This document shows, piece by piece, positions 6,836 to 14,860 of a stretch of 35,231 nt of DNA. Location of the stretch: contig CAJMRT010000020.1 in NCBI GenBank assembly GCA_905215855.1, positions 1 to 35,231 of the forward strand. Reading direction: 5' to 3'. The number at the start of each line of letters is the position of its first letter. Position 1 is the first letter of the stretch. Under the pieces are notes generated by a model. It was not told the origin of the DNA. It saw nothing but the letters and a program-made list of their open reading frames with translations, and did not search any database. The stretch comes from an uncultured bacterium. Lineage in GTDB: Bacteria > Bacillota > Clostridia > Oscillospirales > Acutalibacteraceae. The position numbers and the translations under genes were made by a program.

Positions 6836-7710
6836 TAGATATTTATCTCCTTTGCGTCTTTAGGCAAATTCTTTACAGCGTTTAGGAATTTCATACAGTT
6901 TTCCGCTTCTTTAGCATTAAATGGATATTGTAATTCTTCGGCAACCCAAACAGCGGTTTCTTTGAATAAAGAGCACATTTCATCTACCGACTGCCAAATA
7001 TCAATTATATCAGCTCCACAATATGTTCTCAGGTATATTTTCCATTCTTGATCCGAAAGCCATTTATACATATACTTTGCTGACTTGCCAACGCTGACCG
7101 AGTAATCGGTTATTACGCCAACCTTCCAAGACAACATTTTCTCCAACTGCTTTCTGACAACATAATTCAGCATATCTTGAACATAAGGGATTTCCTCACG
7201 CCACAAACCTTTTGCAACATTGTTTAGGCACCACCAAAACTCCGTACAAGTGCAAACAAATTGCGCTTTTGAGGGTTTAGCTACCCAATACGTCTTGTCG
7301 GAGGATTCGGGAATATCGGGCAAGCAATTATCTTTATCCAATAAAACTTTGCAAAGACTGTCGTTTACTATATTTGCCCTTGCGTGTTCAATGCTTTCGA
7401 CGTGCAAATCAATTCTGTTACCATCTGTAAACTGCATTAACCAACCGTAGAAATTATCCTTATCGCTTGGATAATCAGGGTGTTCGTCAGGAAATTGCAT
7501 AAATAAAATTTCGCCAAATTGGTTGATCCAATCTTTATCCACGATAAATGGCTTGGTTTCGGTGACTACATATACAACATCATAATCTTGAAAAATATCT
7601 TTCAGCACATTCGGATTTGTTCTTGAACCATTGAGATAAACGGCTCGTATCCTTTCGTCGCTTTGAGCAATGCTTATGATTAAATCATACATTTCTTTTT
7701 CCGTTTTCAT
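6835..7710 (-). CDS. ANT(6)-like aminoglycoside 6-adenylyltransferase
   Basis: 291 residues, the usual length of ANT(6)/AadE proteins, which adenylylate streptomycin using ATP. Alignment from memory with ANT(6)-I is good throughout: EKEMYDLIISIAQSDERIR, the nucleotidyltransferase signature LNGSRTNP...DYDVVYVV (Gly-Ser plus two Asp for metal), DRI/NRIDLHVES for the third carboxylate, CTEFWWCLNNVAKGLWREEI, and LEKMLSWKVGVITDYSVSVGKS. The start follows GGAGGTTTAG within the end of the upstream phosphorylase gene, two bases from its stop. Divergent from the clinical enzymes, so streptomycin resistance is likely but not certain. Confidence 0.85.
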   Translation of the reverse strand: MKTEKEMYDLIISIAQSDERIRAVYLNGSRTNPNVLKDIFQDYDVVYVVTETKPFIVDKDWINQFGEILFMQFPDEHPDYPSDKDNFYGWLMQFTDGNRIDLHVESIEHARANIVNDSLCKVLLDKDNCLPDIPESSDKTYWVAKPSKAQFVCTCTEFWWCLNNVAKGLWREEIPYVQDMLNYVVRKQLEKMLSWKVGVITDYSVSVGKSAKYMYKWLSDQEWKIYLRTYCGADIIDIWQSVDEMCSLFKETAVWVAEELQYPFNAKEAENCMKFLNAVKNLPKDAKEINI

Positions 7711-7712
7711 AA

Positions 7713-8477
7713 CTAAACCTCCACTGCTGCGTCCATAGCTAAATCCATAGCCAAGGTAAAATGACGATTACCCCAATTTCGTATGTCGTGCGATTCGATA
7801 TTCGCCAATGAATCCGCAGTGAATAATAACTGACCAAATATGATGTTACGAAATTTCGCACAGGCAGCAAGTGAAGCGCACTCCATTTCCACCACAGAGC
7901 AGCCCTCTGTTTTGCGATACGCTACCATTTCTTTTGTTTCACGATAAAAGCCGTCTGTCGTCCACGTTTTACACTTTTTATAGTGGAAGCCACGATTATT
8001 CAGTACCTCGGCTATAGCATTAATAGCATTATCATTGAGCGAAACTTCCCGTGAAGGCGGCAAATAATGATAGGATGTTCCTTCCTGTCGCAATGCGGAA
8101 ACAGGTATATAAAAGTCACCTTCATTATCAGCGAACAAAGCACCGCAGCAGCCTGCGGCAATAATCTTTTTCACACCGCCTGCAACCAACTGTTCCATAC
8201 TTTGTGTAGCCGCCGCACCGCCTAAAGGAGCCTGACAAACGGCAAGTTCAACACCGTTATGAATCGTTTTATAAACATTAAATACTTTTGTGACCGTGTT
8301 GAATTGACCGATGATCTCGCAATCATTTTCCAACGCATAATTATCAACTTCCGTTTCCATAAACAGCATAATAGCCCTTTCGGGAAAGTGAAAATCGGTG
8401 CTGTGTCCGGGCATAATGATTGCCTTGCTCTCGGTGTCATATTCTAAAATGGGATAGTCATTTTTAATTAAGCTCAT
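7713..8477 (-). CDS. nucleoside phosphorylase (PNP/uridine phosphorylase family)
   Basis: 254 residues. Phosphorolytic cleavage of a nucleoside is expected. Signatures: APLGGAAATQSMEQLVAGG, IIAAGCCGALF, TSYHYLPPS, WTTDGFYRET and VVEMECASLAACA (the Met-Glu pair that contacts ribose in this family). First gene of the operon that continues into the ANT(6)-like, GNAT and methyltransferase genes. RBS AAGGAAA ten bases before ATG; a weak promoter TTGCGA-17-TAAAAT lies just upstream. Phosphorylases in drug-modification clusters may act on nucleoside-like antibiotics; that is inference. Confidence 0.85.
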   Translation of the reverse strand: MSLIKNDYPILEYDTESKAIIMPGHSTDFHFPERAIMLFMETEVDNYALENDCEIIGQFNTVTKVFNVYKTIHNGVELAVCQAPLGGAAATQSMEQLVAGGVKKIIAAGCCGALFADNEGDFYIPVSALRQEGTSYHYLPPSREVSLNDNAINAIAEVLNNRGFHYKKCKTWTTDGFYRETKEMVAYRKTEGCSVVEMECASLAACAKFRNIIFGQLLFTADSLANIESHDIRNWGNRHFTLAMDLAMDAAVEV

Positions 8478-8536
8478 AGTGATTATTTCCTTTTTGTTTT
8501 ATAAAATTTTATCATAAAAATGTTGATATCGCAATA

Positions 8537-8569
8537 GCCGCCAAGCAGGAGATCATCCCGCTTGGCGGC
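8537..8569. repeat. GC-rich hairpin, near-identical copy of the one at 9890
   Basis: GCCGCCAAGC/GCTTGGCGGC around a 13-base loop. The whole 33-base block matches 9890-9922 at about 29 positions. On the plus strand it is followed by TTTGACTATTTT; on the minus strand there is no T-run. The two copies flank the sigma/anti-sigma pair as direct repeats. Confidence 0.7.
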
Positions 8570-8609
8570 TTTGACTATTTTCTAATTCTGTACGTTTATC
8601 GGAACCACC

Positions 8610-9242
8610 TTACTCAGAAAAGAATTCTACAGAATGATCTCTGTAAGATAAAACGATTTTATATTTGTCAACTGTACCGGTGACCGTAAACTTCATTTTG
8701 TTGTGATCATCATCGTCAACGGTGATCTCGGCGTGACCGTCGGAAAAATCTTCGGTAATATCCTTGTGTATATCTGCCGACATCCAGCTTAGAAATACTC
8801 TGTTTGATTCCTGAACGACCCTCGGATCTTTCTCGGCAATCTGAATTTCAATATCCGAATTGCTGTCTATCGCATATTGACCATCATATTCAAGTCCTTC
8901 TTTTATACCGTTTCCGTAATCATTAATGAATTCCTGAGAACCAAGCTCGCCGTTTTCATCATACTTGTCAATCAGCTTTGCATTATAATCGCTGCCATTG
9001 ACGGTTGCGGTCACGAGAAGTTCTATCCAAGTCGCTCCCGTAGCGGCATAAGCGACGGCGTTGCTTATAACTAACACCATTATTATTGCGGCGGCAACAA
9101 AGGCTACTTTTCTGATTGCATAAATCTTCTTTTTTGTTTTGTTATTAGTCATATTCTGCACCTTCATTATTAGTTTATCAGATGCGTGGACTTCGTCAAA
9201 AACACTTTGATAGAACTCATGATTGCTTTTATACTGATTCAT
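8610..9242 (-). CDS. single-pass membrane protein, putative anti-sigma factor
   Basis: About 210 residues. A cytoplasmic N-terminal 45 residues (helical, KSNHEFYQSVFDEVHAS) is followed by one membrane helix, VAFVAAAIIMVLVISNAV, and an extracellular domain rich in acidic residues ending HSVEFFSE. This layout, with the gene translationally coupled to an ECF sigma gene (ATGA overlap), is the standard arrangement of sigma factor and membrane anti-sigma factor. The start at 9242 is preferred over GTG at 9248 because GGAGG lies seven bases before it. Probably holds the sigma factor at the membrane until an envelope signal arrives. Confidence 0.75.
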   Translation of the reverse strand: MNQYKSNHEFYQSVFDEVHASDKLIMKVQNMTNNKTKKKIYAIRKVAFVAAAIIMVLVISNAVAYAATGATWIELLVTATVNGSDYNAKLIDKYDENGELGSQEFINDYGNGIKEGLEYDGQYAIDSNSDIEIQIAEKDPRVVQESNRVFLSWMSADIHKDITEDFSDGHAEITVDDDDHNKMKFTVTGTVDKYKIVLSYRDHSVEFFSE

Positions 9243-9715
9243 AACCACGCCTCCTTTAATTTTTCTTTCAGTATGTTTCGTGCTCTCATCAGTCGAGATT
9301 GTACGCCGCTTTCCGAAATATTAAGAATATCCGCAATTTCCTTGCATGTATAGCTTTCGTAGTAATACAAATGCAGTACCGTGCTGTACTTTTTTGGTAA
9401 CTTCATTACTTCACTGAACAGTTCTTGCTTTTCTGACTCTATGTATGCAGGCTCTTCGTTCAGCTCGTCGATGGATGTAAGATTTCTGTGCCAAAAGGAT
9501 TTCCATATGTTCTTACATTCATTGATCGCCGACCTGATAAGCCATTTTCTTATGTGTTCGTCGTCAGCAAACTGAGTATCGGTTTTCAGAAGCTTCAAAA
9601 AAGTATTTTGAACAGCGTCCTCAGCGTCATTTTTGTTTTTGCAATAACTGAGCGTTGCTCTGTATACGACATCAGTATATTTCCTTGCAATTCTGTTAAA
9701 CTCGGCAGCTTCCAA
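9239..9715 (-). CDS. ECF-type RNA polymerase sigma factor
   Basis: 158 residues from a TTG start (MEAAEFNRIARKYTDVVYRA) preceded by AGGAGGG; the longer frame to 9790 would add 25 residues not typical of the family. Region 2: YRATLSYCKNKNDAEDAVQ, then NTFLKLL; region 2.4: HIRKWLIRSAINECKNIW; region 4: MKLPKKYSTVLHLYYYESYT, then CKEIADILNISESGVQSRL. It recruits RNA polymerase to a small regulon, probably including its own promoter. Located on the mobile element between tnpV and the resistance operon, so its targets may be element genes or host envelope genes. Confidence 0.9.
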   Translation of the reverse strand: MEAAEFNRIARKYTDVVYRATLSYCKNKNDAEDAVQNTFLKLLKTDTQFADDEHIRKWLIRSAINECKNIWKSFWHRNLTSIDELNEEPAYIESEKQELFSEVMKLPKKYSTVLHLYYYESYTCKEIADILNISESGVQSRLMRARNILKEKLKEAWL

Positions 9716-9889
9716 ACATTTCCCTCCTGTCTGAGATAATTGCAACGAAAAGGATCGTTCACCTTTCGCTGCTTTTGAAAGACCTTTCACTATACTAACA
9801 ACTCAAAACAGCAAAATATCCCAAAATCTTAAAAAATTTTTACACTGTAATAACAATACAATAGAAAAGCTGATTTTGCAACAGAAAAC

Positions 9890-9922
9890 GCCGCCAAGCA
9901 GGAGATTATCCCACGTGGCGGC
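9890..9922 (-). terminator. terminator after tnpV of element C
   Basis: Stem GCCGCCA/TGGCGGC with an imperfect inner part; on the minus strand it is followed by GTTTTCTGTTG. It lies nine bases after the tnpV stop. Near-copy at 8537. Confidence 0.65.
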
Positions 9923-9930
9923 TGTGCTGG

Positions 9931-10308
9931 TTAGTTGTAAATCAACTCTACATTTACAATCTCCGTTGCACGGTTGCGGATATTGTTCATCTTCCGCACC
10001 CACAGCATTTGGTTTTCTGCTTTGAGTTGTTCGGTCACGCCATCACGTTCTGCCATCTGTTTTATGAGCCGAAAAAACATATCCTCAGCCTGTTTATTTA
10101 CATCGGCAAGGTGTCTGTTCAGTTCGCATTTTGTGAGCAAGGTCGTATAAAAACCTCTGCGGTGCGCCTTGATATACTGCAAGTGCCGCTTGCCCCAAAC
10201 GCCGATTTCAACCTTCGGCTGTTCGGGGAGAGTCAGGCACGGCAGGTAGTAATCGCCTTGCAGCTCATAGTAAATACCTGTCTGTTTGTCGTAAATTCTC
10301 TTTTCCAT
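9931..10308 (-). CDS. tnpV: TnpV family protein
   Basis: 125 residues. TnpV proteins accompany relaxase/transposon modules in Clostridia; their role is not established. Diagnostic features: an N-terminal YELQGDYYLPCLTLPEQ block, IGVWGKRHLQYIKAHRRGFY, TTLLTKCELNRHLADV, and the C-terminal WVRKMNNIRNRATEIVNVEL. Homologues lie in the same position in elements B (19240) and A (22525). Starts 24 bases after the relaxase stop, so probably the last gene of the mobilization operon. Confidence 0.85.
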   Translation of the reverse strand: MEKRIYDKQTGIYYELQGDYYLPCLTLPEQPKVEIGVWGKRHLQYIKAHRRGFYTTLLTKCELNRHLADVNKQAEDMFFRLIKQMAERDGVTEQLKAENQMLWVRKMNNIRNRATEIVNVELIYN

Positions 10309-10332
10309 TGTTCATCAACCTTTCATAATATA

Positions 10333-11487
10333 TTAGCGTGCGTCACGCTGTTTTGACTTTTTGTATCCTCTCGCCTGCTCGATAATCTCATTGAGCTTGC
10401 GCTTACCGAAAACCTTTTCCAACAGGCGATAGGCTTTGTTTTGCTCTCGGAGTTGATTATTCAATTCCTTCAACCTTGAATTTTCGTGTTTCAGACTTTT
10501 GTTTTTGCTGTATAATCTGCCGTTCAGATTATTGATACGGTGATAATTCTCCCAACCCTCATAGCTTCTGGCGAGGACTGTTCGGACAAGGTTTTTCAGA
10601 CGCTTGATTAGCGGCTCCACAAACTTTTTCTTATAGCTCTTTGCCGTCATCAAGCCCTGCGGCTCAGGGAGTTGCAGCTGCGGATCTTCGTCAAGCTGTT
10701 TTTCGACGTCGCCGAGAAGCTCCTTTGTTTCCTCAATTTTCTCAACCGTCGCTTTCAGACCTTTGACCTCAAGCTGCTTTTCCTCGATTTTCCTGTTAAG
10801 CTCGGCAACTTCTTTGGCTCGCTCTTGCTTTTTGTAATCAAGGACGGACAGGTGCTGCTCGTGAGTGCCCTTCTGCTCCCACTCGATGCCGTGTCGCTCC
10901 ATAATCCGAGCAAGGACTTTCTTTTCGGAAAGTATCCAGCGATTCAGCTCGTTGTCACTCCTGCCCTCGCCTTTGAATCCCATATTGATCATTGCCTGTT
11001 TCAGCGACACTCTTGTTTCCAACCCCCGTTTACTGCCGGTGGTGAACGGTACAAAGTCGATATGGATATGCGGCGTTGCTTCGTCCATATGAAGGTGAGC
11101 AGAGAACACTCTCAGGTAGGGATTGCGCTCTTGGAAACCCTGATAGTATTCGTCGAGGACTGTCCTCGCAAGCTCGGCGTGCTCTCCTGTTGCCGACATA
11201 TCTTCCTTGTTGCCGATTTGGAAGATGATCTCGTGGAACAGCTTTTCCTGCTTTCCGGACTCGATATGCTTGTAGTAATCGGAAATCTTTCTGTCCTTGC
11301 GTTTCTGTTTATCGTTGTGCTGCTTCAGAGCTTCATCAAACATTTCGTGATACACTTTCTTGATCGGCTTGTTGCAGTAATCTATATTGAGGTGGGTACG
11401 ATTGCTGTCTACGTTCTCTGCCGTAAACGTTCGGCTGTTGTGCGTGACGGAGCCTTTACCCACCATTGTGCTAATTGTTCTCTTCAT
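10333..11487 (-). CDS. MobV/Pre-type relaxase
   Basis: 384 residues. Nicks one strand at oriT and pilots DNA in mobilization. The N-terminus MKRTISTMVGKGSVTHNSR and the metal-binding HLHMDEATPHIHIDFVPF are the hallmarks of the Mob/Pre family (three-His motif HxDExTPHxH, about residues 130-142). RGLETRVSLKQAM and HLSVLDYKKQER follow. The C-terminal half from about residue 225 is a long charged coiled coil. The homologue in element A (23199) is similar end to end. The candidate oriT lies immediately upstream. Looks intact. Confidence 0.9.
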   Translation of the reverse strand: MKRTISTMVGKGSVTHNSRTFTAENVDSNRTHLNIDYCNKPIKKVYHEMFDEALKQHNDKQKRKDRKISDYYKHIESGKQEKLFHEIIFQIGNKEDMSATGEHAELARTVLDEYYQGFQERNPYLRVFSAHLHMDEATPHIHIDFVPFTTGSKRGLETRVSLKQAMINMGFKGEGRSDNELNRWILSEKKVLARIMERHGIEWEQKGTHEQHLSVLDYKKQERAKEVAELNRKIEEKQLEVKGLKATVEKIEETKELLGDVEKQLDEDPQLQLPEPQGLMTAKSYKKKFVEPLIKRLKNLVRTVLARSYEGWENYHRINNLNGRLYSKNKSLKHENSRLKELNNQLREQNKAYRLLEKVFGKRKLNEIIEQARGYKKSKQRDAR

Positions 11488-11544
11488 TTATCTACCTCAA
11501 ATCTGTATAAAATATGGTTATCTGACTAAATTATCTCTAACTCA

Positions 11545-11680
11545 GGTTCTGTTACTCTTGCCAAGAGTAACGCAAAAGCACTTTTGACAGCAGAGCCATC
11601 AAAAATGCGACCTGCGAGCAGGTTTTGCGCTCTCCGAGGGGCAGGGATTGCTTTTTGAAAAAAGTACCCTGCACCCAACA
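11545..11680. other. candidate oriT of element C
   Basis: A non-coding block between the ATPase pseudogene and the relaxase that is almost the same in element A (24396-24540), more alike than the flanking genes. It contains a perfect inverted repeat GTTACTCTTG/CAAGAGTAAC (11551-11571), the strand GCAAAAGCACTTTTGACAGC, a second inverted repeat ACCTGC/GCAGGT (11610-11623) and TTTTGCGCTCTCCGAGGGGC. Position beside a relaxase gene and conserved hairpins fit an origin of transfer; the nick site is not identified. Confidence 0.6.
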
Positions 11681-11686
11681 AAAACT

Positions 11687-12898
11687 TTAGTGCGTGTCAG
11701 TCTGTGTCGGCTGTGTCGGTGTTTCACACGCCCCAGAATCGCTGTCACAGCTGTCACGCTTTGACACGCCGCCCCTAAAGGTCAGCGTGATTCTGCGCCC
11801 TTCGTGAGTGCGCTTGTAATGATAGGCGATTTTGTATTCGTCCATCAGACGGTTGACATTGACATTCAGCTTCTGCGTAATAGCGTTCGGCTTGATGTCA
11901 ACAGCAAGATGCTCGCACAGCTCCGTAGGCGTTCCGCACCACTGTGGATTGTCGGCAGTTACTCTTTCGGCAATCCTTTCAAGCAATGGCTCGGTCGGAG
12001 CTTTCCAAAGCTCGGTTTCGATTTTATCAAGCTCCCACACCAGCGTTTCCGTGTTCTTCTACAAATACACACGCTGGTCTTGTTGATCTCTTCCCGACAC
12101 TTCAAGCGTGGCGTTATTGTTCGTGCGCTTATCCTTTGAGAGGATAAACGCACCGTCCGCAGCGCCGAGCAAACCGTTGGTGCCTGAGATCATATCAAAC
12201 TTATCGTCAGCGGTTTGTTTACGTGTGTGGTGGACAACCAACATACAGATGTTGTGCCTGTCCGTGAAGCCCTTTAGCTTCGTTATGATCTGGTAATCGT
12301 TGGCGTAGCTGTAATTCTCACCGCCGACTTCTCTGACCTTCTGCAAGGTGTCGATAATCACCAACGAAGTATCATGGTGCTTCTGTAAGAAACCGTCAAG
12401 CTGTTCGTCCAAGCCGTTCCCAAGCTGATGTGCCGTAACCGAAAAGAACAGGTTTTCGTTCTCAGCTGTTCCGAACATACGGTACAGCCGCTTCTGTAAT
12501 CTCGGATAGTCGTCCTCTAAGGCGAGATACAGCACTTTGCCCTGCCGCACATCAAAGCCCCATAGCTTTGTGCCTGTGCTGACATGATAGGCAAGTTACG
12601 CCATCAAAAAGCTCTTGCCGATTTTCGGCGAGCCGACAAACAGATATGTGCCCCGGTAGAGCAAGCCGTCGATAATCGGCGGATTGCTATGATAGGCACT
12701 GTCAAACAGCTCGGTCATTGAAACCGTGTGTAAATACGATTTGTCTATATCGCAGAGGTCGTTAATTTCATCAAACCTATTGAAATCCGAATCGTTTTCG
12801 CTTATAATAGTGTTATAAGATTTGTGAATTGGCTGTCCTGCTTCTGCGCCAACAGAAGCGTTGTGGGCAGTCATTTCATTTAAGATATCCATTCGCAT
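11687..12898 (-). pseudogene. RepA-like AAA ATPase/helicase interrupted by two in-frame stops
   Basis: A single uninterrupted frame of about 403 codons aligns with the intact 383-residue ATPase of element A but contains TAA at 12596-12598, directly after GKSFLMA, where A has Gln (a one-base CAA to TAA change), and TAG at 12056-12058 after QRVYL, where A has Ser. There is no frameshift. Walker A (GSPKIGKSF), Walker B (SLVIIDTLQKV), VHHTRKQ and SGTNGLLGAADG are all kept. The first stop follows Walker A, so no functional product is expected without readthrough. The sequence between the stops remains protein-like, so the loss is recent. ATPases of this type probably act in element replication or mobilization. 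Confidence 0.9.
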
Positions 12899-13215
12899 TC
12901 CTCCTTCATTCCGTTTAAGGTAACGGTAATTAATCTGATATTGTCAAGCAGTTCATCATCAATCCCATATCCTGCTTCAATTCTTACAAGCTCGTCAAGA
13001 ACGGCAACAAGCTGATTTTTCAAAGCCTTATACACTCTCGGGTTACCCTGCACGATAATTTCTCGGTGCAATAATCGGCTGACGATGTAATCCTGCTTGT
13101 TATAACCCGATAGCCGAACAGCGATATTGATTTGATCGTTTTCTTCTGGTGAAACCCTAAACGCAACAACCTTGTTTCTCCAACGGTTTTTCTTATCTAA
13201 ATTTTTAGCTGACAT
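12880..13215 (-). CDS. MobC/RHH-like mobilization accessory protein
   Basis: 111 residues. The N-terminus NRWRNKVVAFRVSPEENDQI is a ribbon-helix-helix type strand (arginine-rich, FRVSPEE) as in relaxosome accessory proteins, followed by LSGYNKQDYIVSRLL and a helical C-terminus. Start MSAKNLDKK chosen because AAAGGGG precedes it; it overlaps the end of the integrase gene by 11 bases and its own end overlaps the ATPase frame, so the genes are coupled. Homologue at 25754 in element A. Probably binds oriT with the relaxase; a role as plasmid copy regulator is possible. Confidence 0.65.
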   Translation of the reverse strand: MSAKNLDKKNRWRNKVVAFRVSPEENDQINIAVRLSGYNKQDYIVSRLLHREIIVQGNPRVYKALKNQLVAVLDELVRIEAGYGIDDELLDNIRLITVTLNGMKEECEWIS

Positions 13216-14290
13216 TTTGTAATCCCCTTTCCACATTCAGCTTTGCCGCCATCTCATTTTGAGCCGACGGCAGCATATGAGCGTATCGGTAGGTGATGTC
13301 AATACTCTCGTGACCTACACGATTAGCTATAGCGACAACGGAAAACCCCATTTCTATTAAAAGTGAAACGTGGCTGTGACGTAAATCGTGTATTCTAATG
13401 CGCTTCACGCCTGTTTCCTTACAGCCCCTGTCCATTTCGTGGTGCATATAGCTTTTGGTAATCAGAAATATCCTGTCATTAGGCTGAATACCGTAAATGG
13501 ATTTGACATAGTCCTGCATTTCCAAAACAAGGAAGTCGGGCATAGTCACCGTGCGTATGCTCTTTGGAGTTTTCGGATCGGTGATAATGTCCTGTCGGTT
13601 GATACGCTGATAGGATTTGTTTATCCTCACCGTCTGCTTTTCAAAATCAAAGTCAGCAGGCGTTAAGGCTAACATCTCCCCTAAACGCAAGCCGCACCAA
13701 TAGAGCATTTCAAAGGCGTAGTAGGAAGCGGACTTGTCCATCATAGCTTCAGCGAATTTGAGATATTCCGCCTTTGTCCAAAACTTCATTTCCTTTGTCT
13801 GATCCTTGCCCATATTCCCTACCTTAGCCGCAGGATTTACCTTTAAGTCGTAATATCGTACAGCGTGATTAAAAATAGCGCTGATTTGGTTGTGAATAGT
13901 TTTGAGATAGGTTTTAGAGAACGGTTTGCCGTTCTTATCCTTATTCCCCATCATTTCATTATGCCAAGCCATAATATCGGTCGGCTTGATTTCATTTAGC
14001 TTTCTGTCCTTGAAATACGGCAGTATCTTCTTATCAACGATAGAAACCTTTGTATTCCATGTGTTATCACGGATTTTTTCTTTGAGATCCGCCTTGTAAA
14101 GCTCCCAAAACGCTCCGAAGGTCATATCGACGTCATCACTTCTTTGAAGCAGGAATGTACGCTCCCACTCGCTCGCTTCACGTTTGGTCTTAAAACCTCG
14201 CTTAACTTTTCGGTCGGTACTGCCCTGCCAGTTCTTGTAATAGACGGACACATACCAAGTGTTGTTTGATTTATTCTTATAAACAGCCAT
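13205..14290 (-). CDS. int: tyrosine recombinase (integrase) of element C
   Basis: 361 residues. Catalyses integration and excision at the guaA 3' end. Three domains: N-terminal arm-binding domain (YVSVYYKNWQGSTDRKVKRG), core-binding SAM-like domain (about 60-165), and catalytic domain with Arg in YWCGLRLGEMLAL, His-x-x-Arg in IHDLRHSHVSLLIEMGF, His in VGHESIDITYRYAH and the nucleophile Tyr in that last block. All catalytic residues are present. Unusually for an integrase it is not next to an end of the element; about 2 kb with XRE and HEPN genes separate it from the right att. Confidence 0.95.
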   Translation of the reverse strand: MAVYKNKSNNTWYVSVYYKNWQGSTDRKVKRGFKTKREASEWERTFLLQRSDDVDMTFGAFWELYKADLKEKIRDNTWNTKVSIVDKKILPYFKDRKLNEIKPTDIMAWHNEMMGNKDKNGKPFSKTYLKTIHNQISAIFNHAVRYYDLKVNPAAKVGNMGKDQTKEMKFWTKAEYLKFAEAMMDKSASYYAFEMLYWCGLRLGEMLALTPADFDFEKQTVRINKSYQRINRQDIITDPKTPKSIRTVTMPDFLVLEMQDYVKSIYGIQPNDRIFLITKSYMHHEMDRGCKETGVKRIRIHDLRHSHVSLLIEMGFSVVAIANRVGHESIDITYRYAHMLPSAQNEMAAKLNVERGLQNVS

Positions 14291-14295
14291 TTATA

Positions 14296-14496
14296 TCACT
14301 CTCCTTCTTCGGCTGATTGTACACCGTAAAATTTTTCCTCAAAATACCGGCGGCTCAATTTGCCTGCTACGGTATAAAAGCCTTTGGCTTTCAATTCCTT
14401 GTTAAGCGTATGCATAATCTTATATGCACTTGATTTTGATACGCCGAGACACTCGGCGATTTCATCAGTGGTAATCACGTTCTTGTTTGCTGTCAT
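14296..14496 (-). CDS. excisionase-like helix-turn-helix protein
   Basis: 66 residues directly upstream of the integrase (five bases between). The helix-turn-helix VITTDEIAECLGVSKSSAY and basic wing GKLSRRYFEEKFYG fit small excisionases or directionality factors. Start supported by AAAGGGGG. Homologue at 27163 in element A. Probably bends the arm regions to favour excision; a pure transcription regulator is the alternative. Confidence 0.7.
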   Translation of the reverse strand: MTANKNVITTDEIAECLGVSKSSAYKIMHTLNKELKAKGFYTVAGKLSRRYFEEKFYGVQSAEEGE

Positions 14497-14860
14497 AGGT
14501 TTAACCCCCTTTCTTATTTTGATTTAAAGTTGTAGAATTGATTTACAAAGCCCCGGATTTACTTACCGGGCCTCTCACCTCATTGCCTGCGACGCTTCTA
14601 ACGCTCGGACTGTGACTGGTGGGGAGTATCCCTCCTGCTTCTGCGCTCGTTCCGTTGGAAGTCTTGGCGCATTTGACAGGAGTGCGTTTACTCACTTTAC
14701 TAAACTTATTAGTTTAGCGTATTTCTATTATACTAAACATTTTAGATTAGTGCAAGTGGATAAAACATAGAAAATACTAAACTTTTTTGCTTTGAAACTA
14801 TTGACATTCACTAAACATATATGTTATACTTATTATATTCTTAGGAAAAGAGGTCTAAAG
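14497..14860. promoter_or_regulatory. divergent control region of element C
   Basis: No gene. The left part (14545-14690) is GC-rich with a hairpin CCCGG/CCGGG near 14556, possibly the leader of the int operon. The right part holds repeated CTAAAC sites: palindromes at 14700-14717 and 14733-14750 and half sites near 14776 and 14811. The last half site lies inside the spacer of the rightward promoter TTGACA (14801-14806)-18-TATACT (14825-14830). The arrangement suggests an XRE repressor controlling both its own gene and the leftward int/mob operon. Confidence 0.65.

Noticed and set aside
9716..9790. Longer N-terminus of the sigma factor
   Set aside because: The extra 25 residues are not typical, and an AGGAGGG before TTG at 9715 gives a standard-length ECF sigma factor.
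11387..11529. Large plus-strand ORFs over the relaxase, integrase and purine genes
   Set aside because: They are opposite-frame shadows of well-supported genes with no RBS and no recognisable domains.
12056..12598. Three separate small genes in the ATPase region of C
   Set aside because: All pieces lie in one frame and align consecutively with one 383-residue protein in A; only two point stops divide them.
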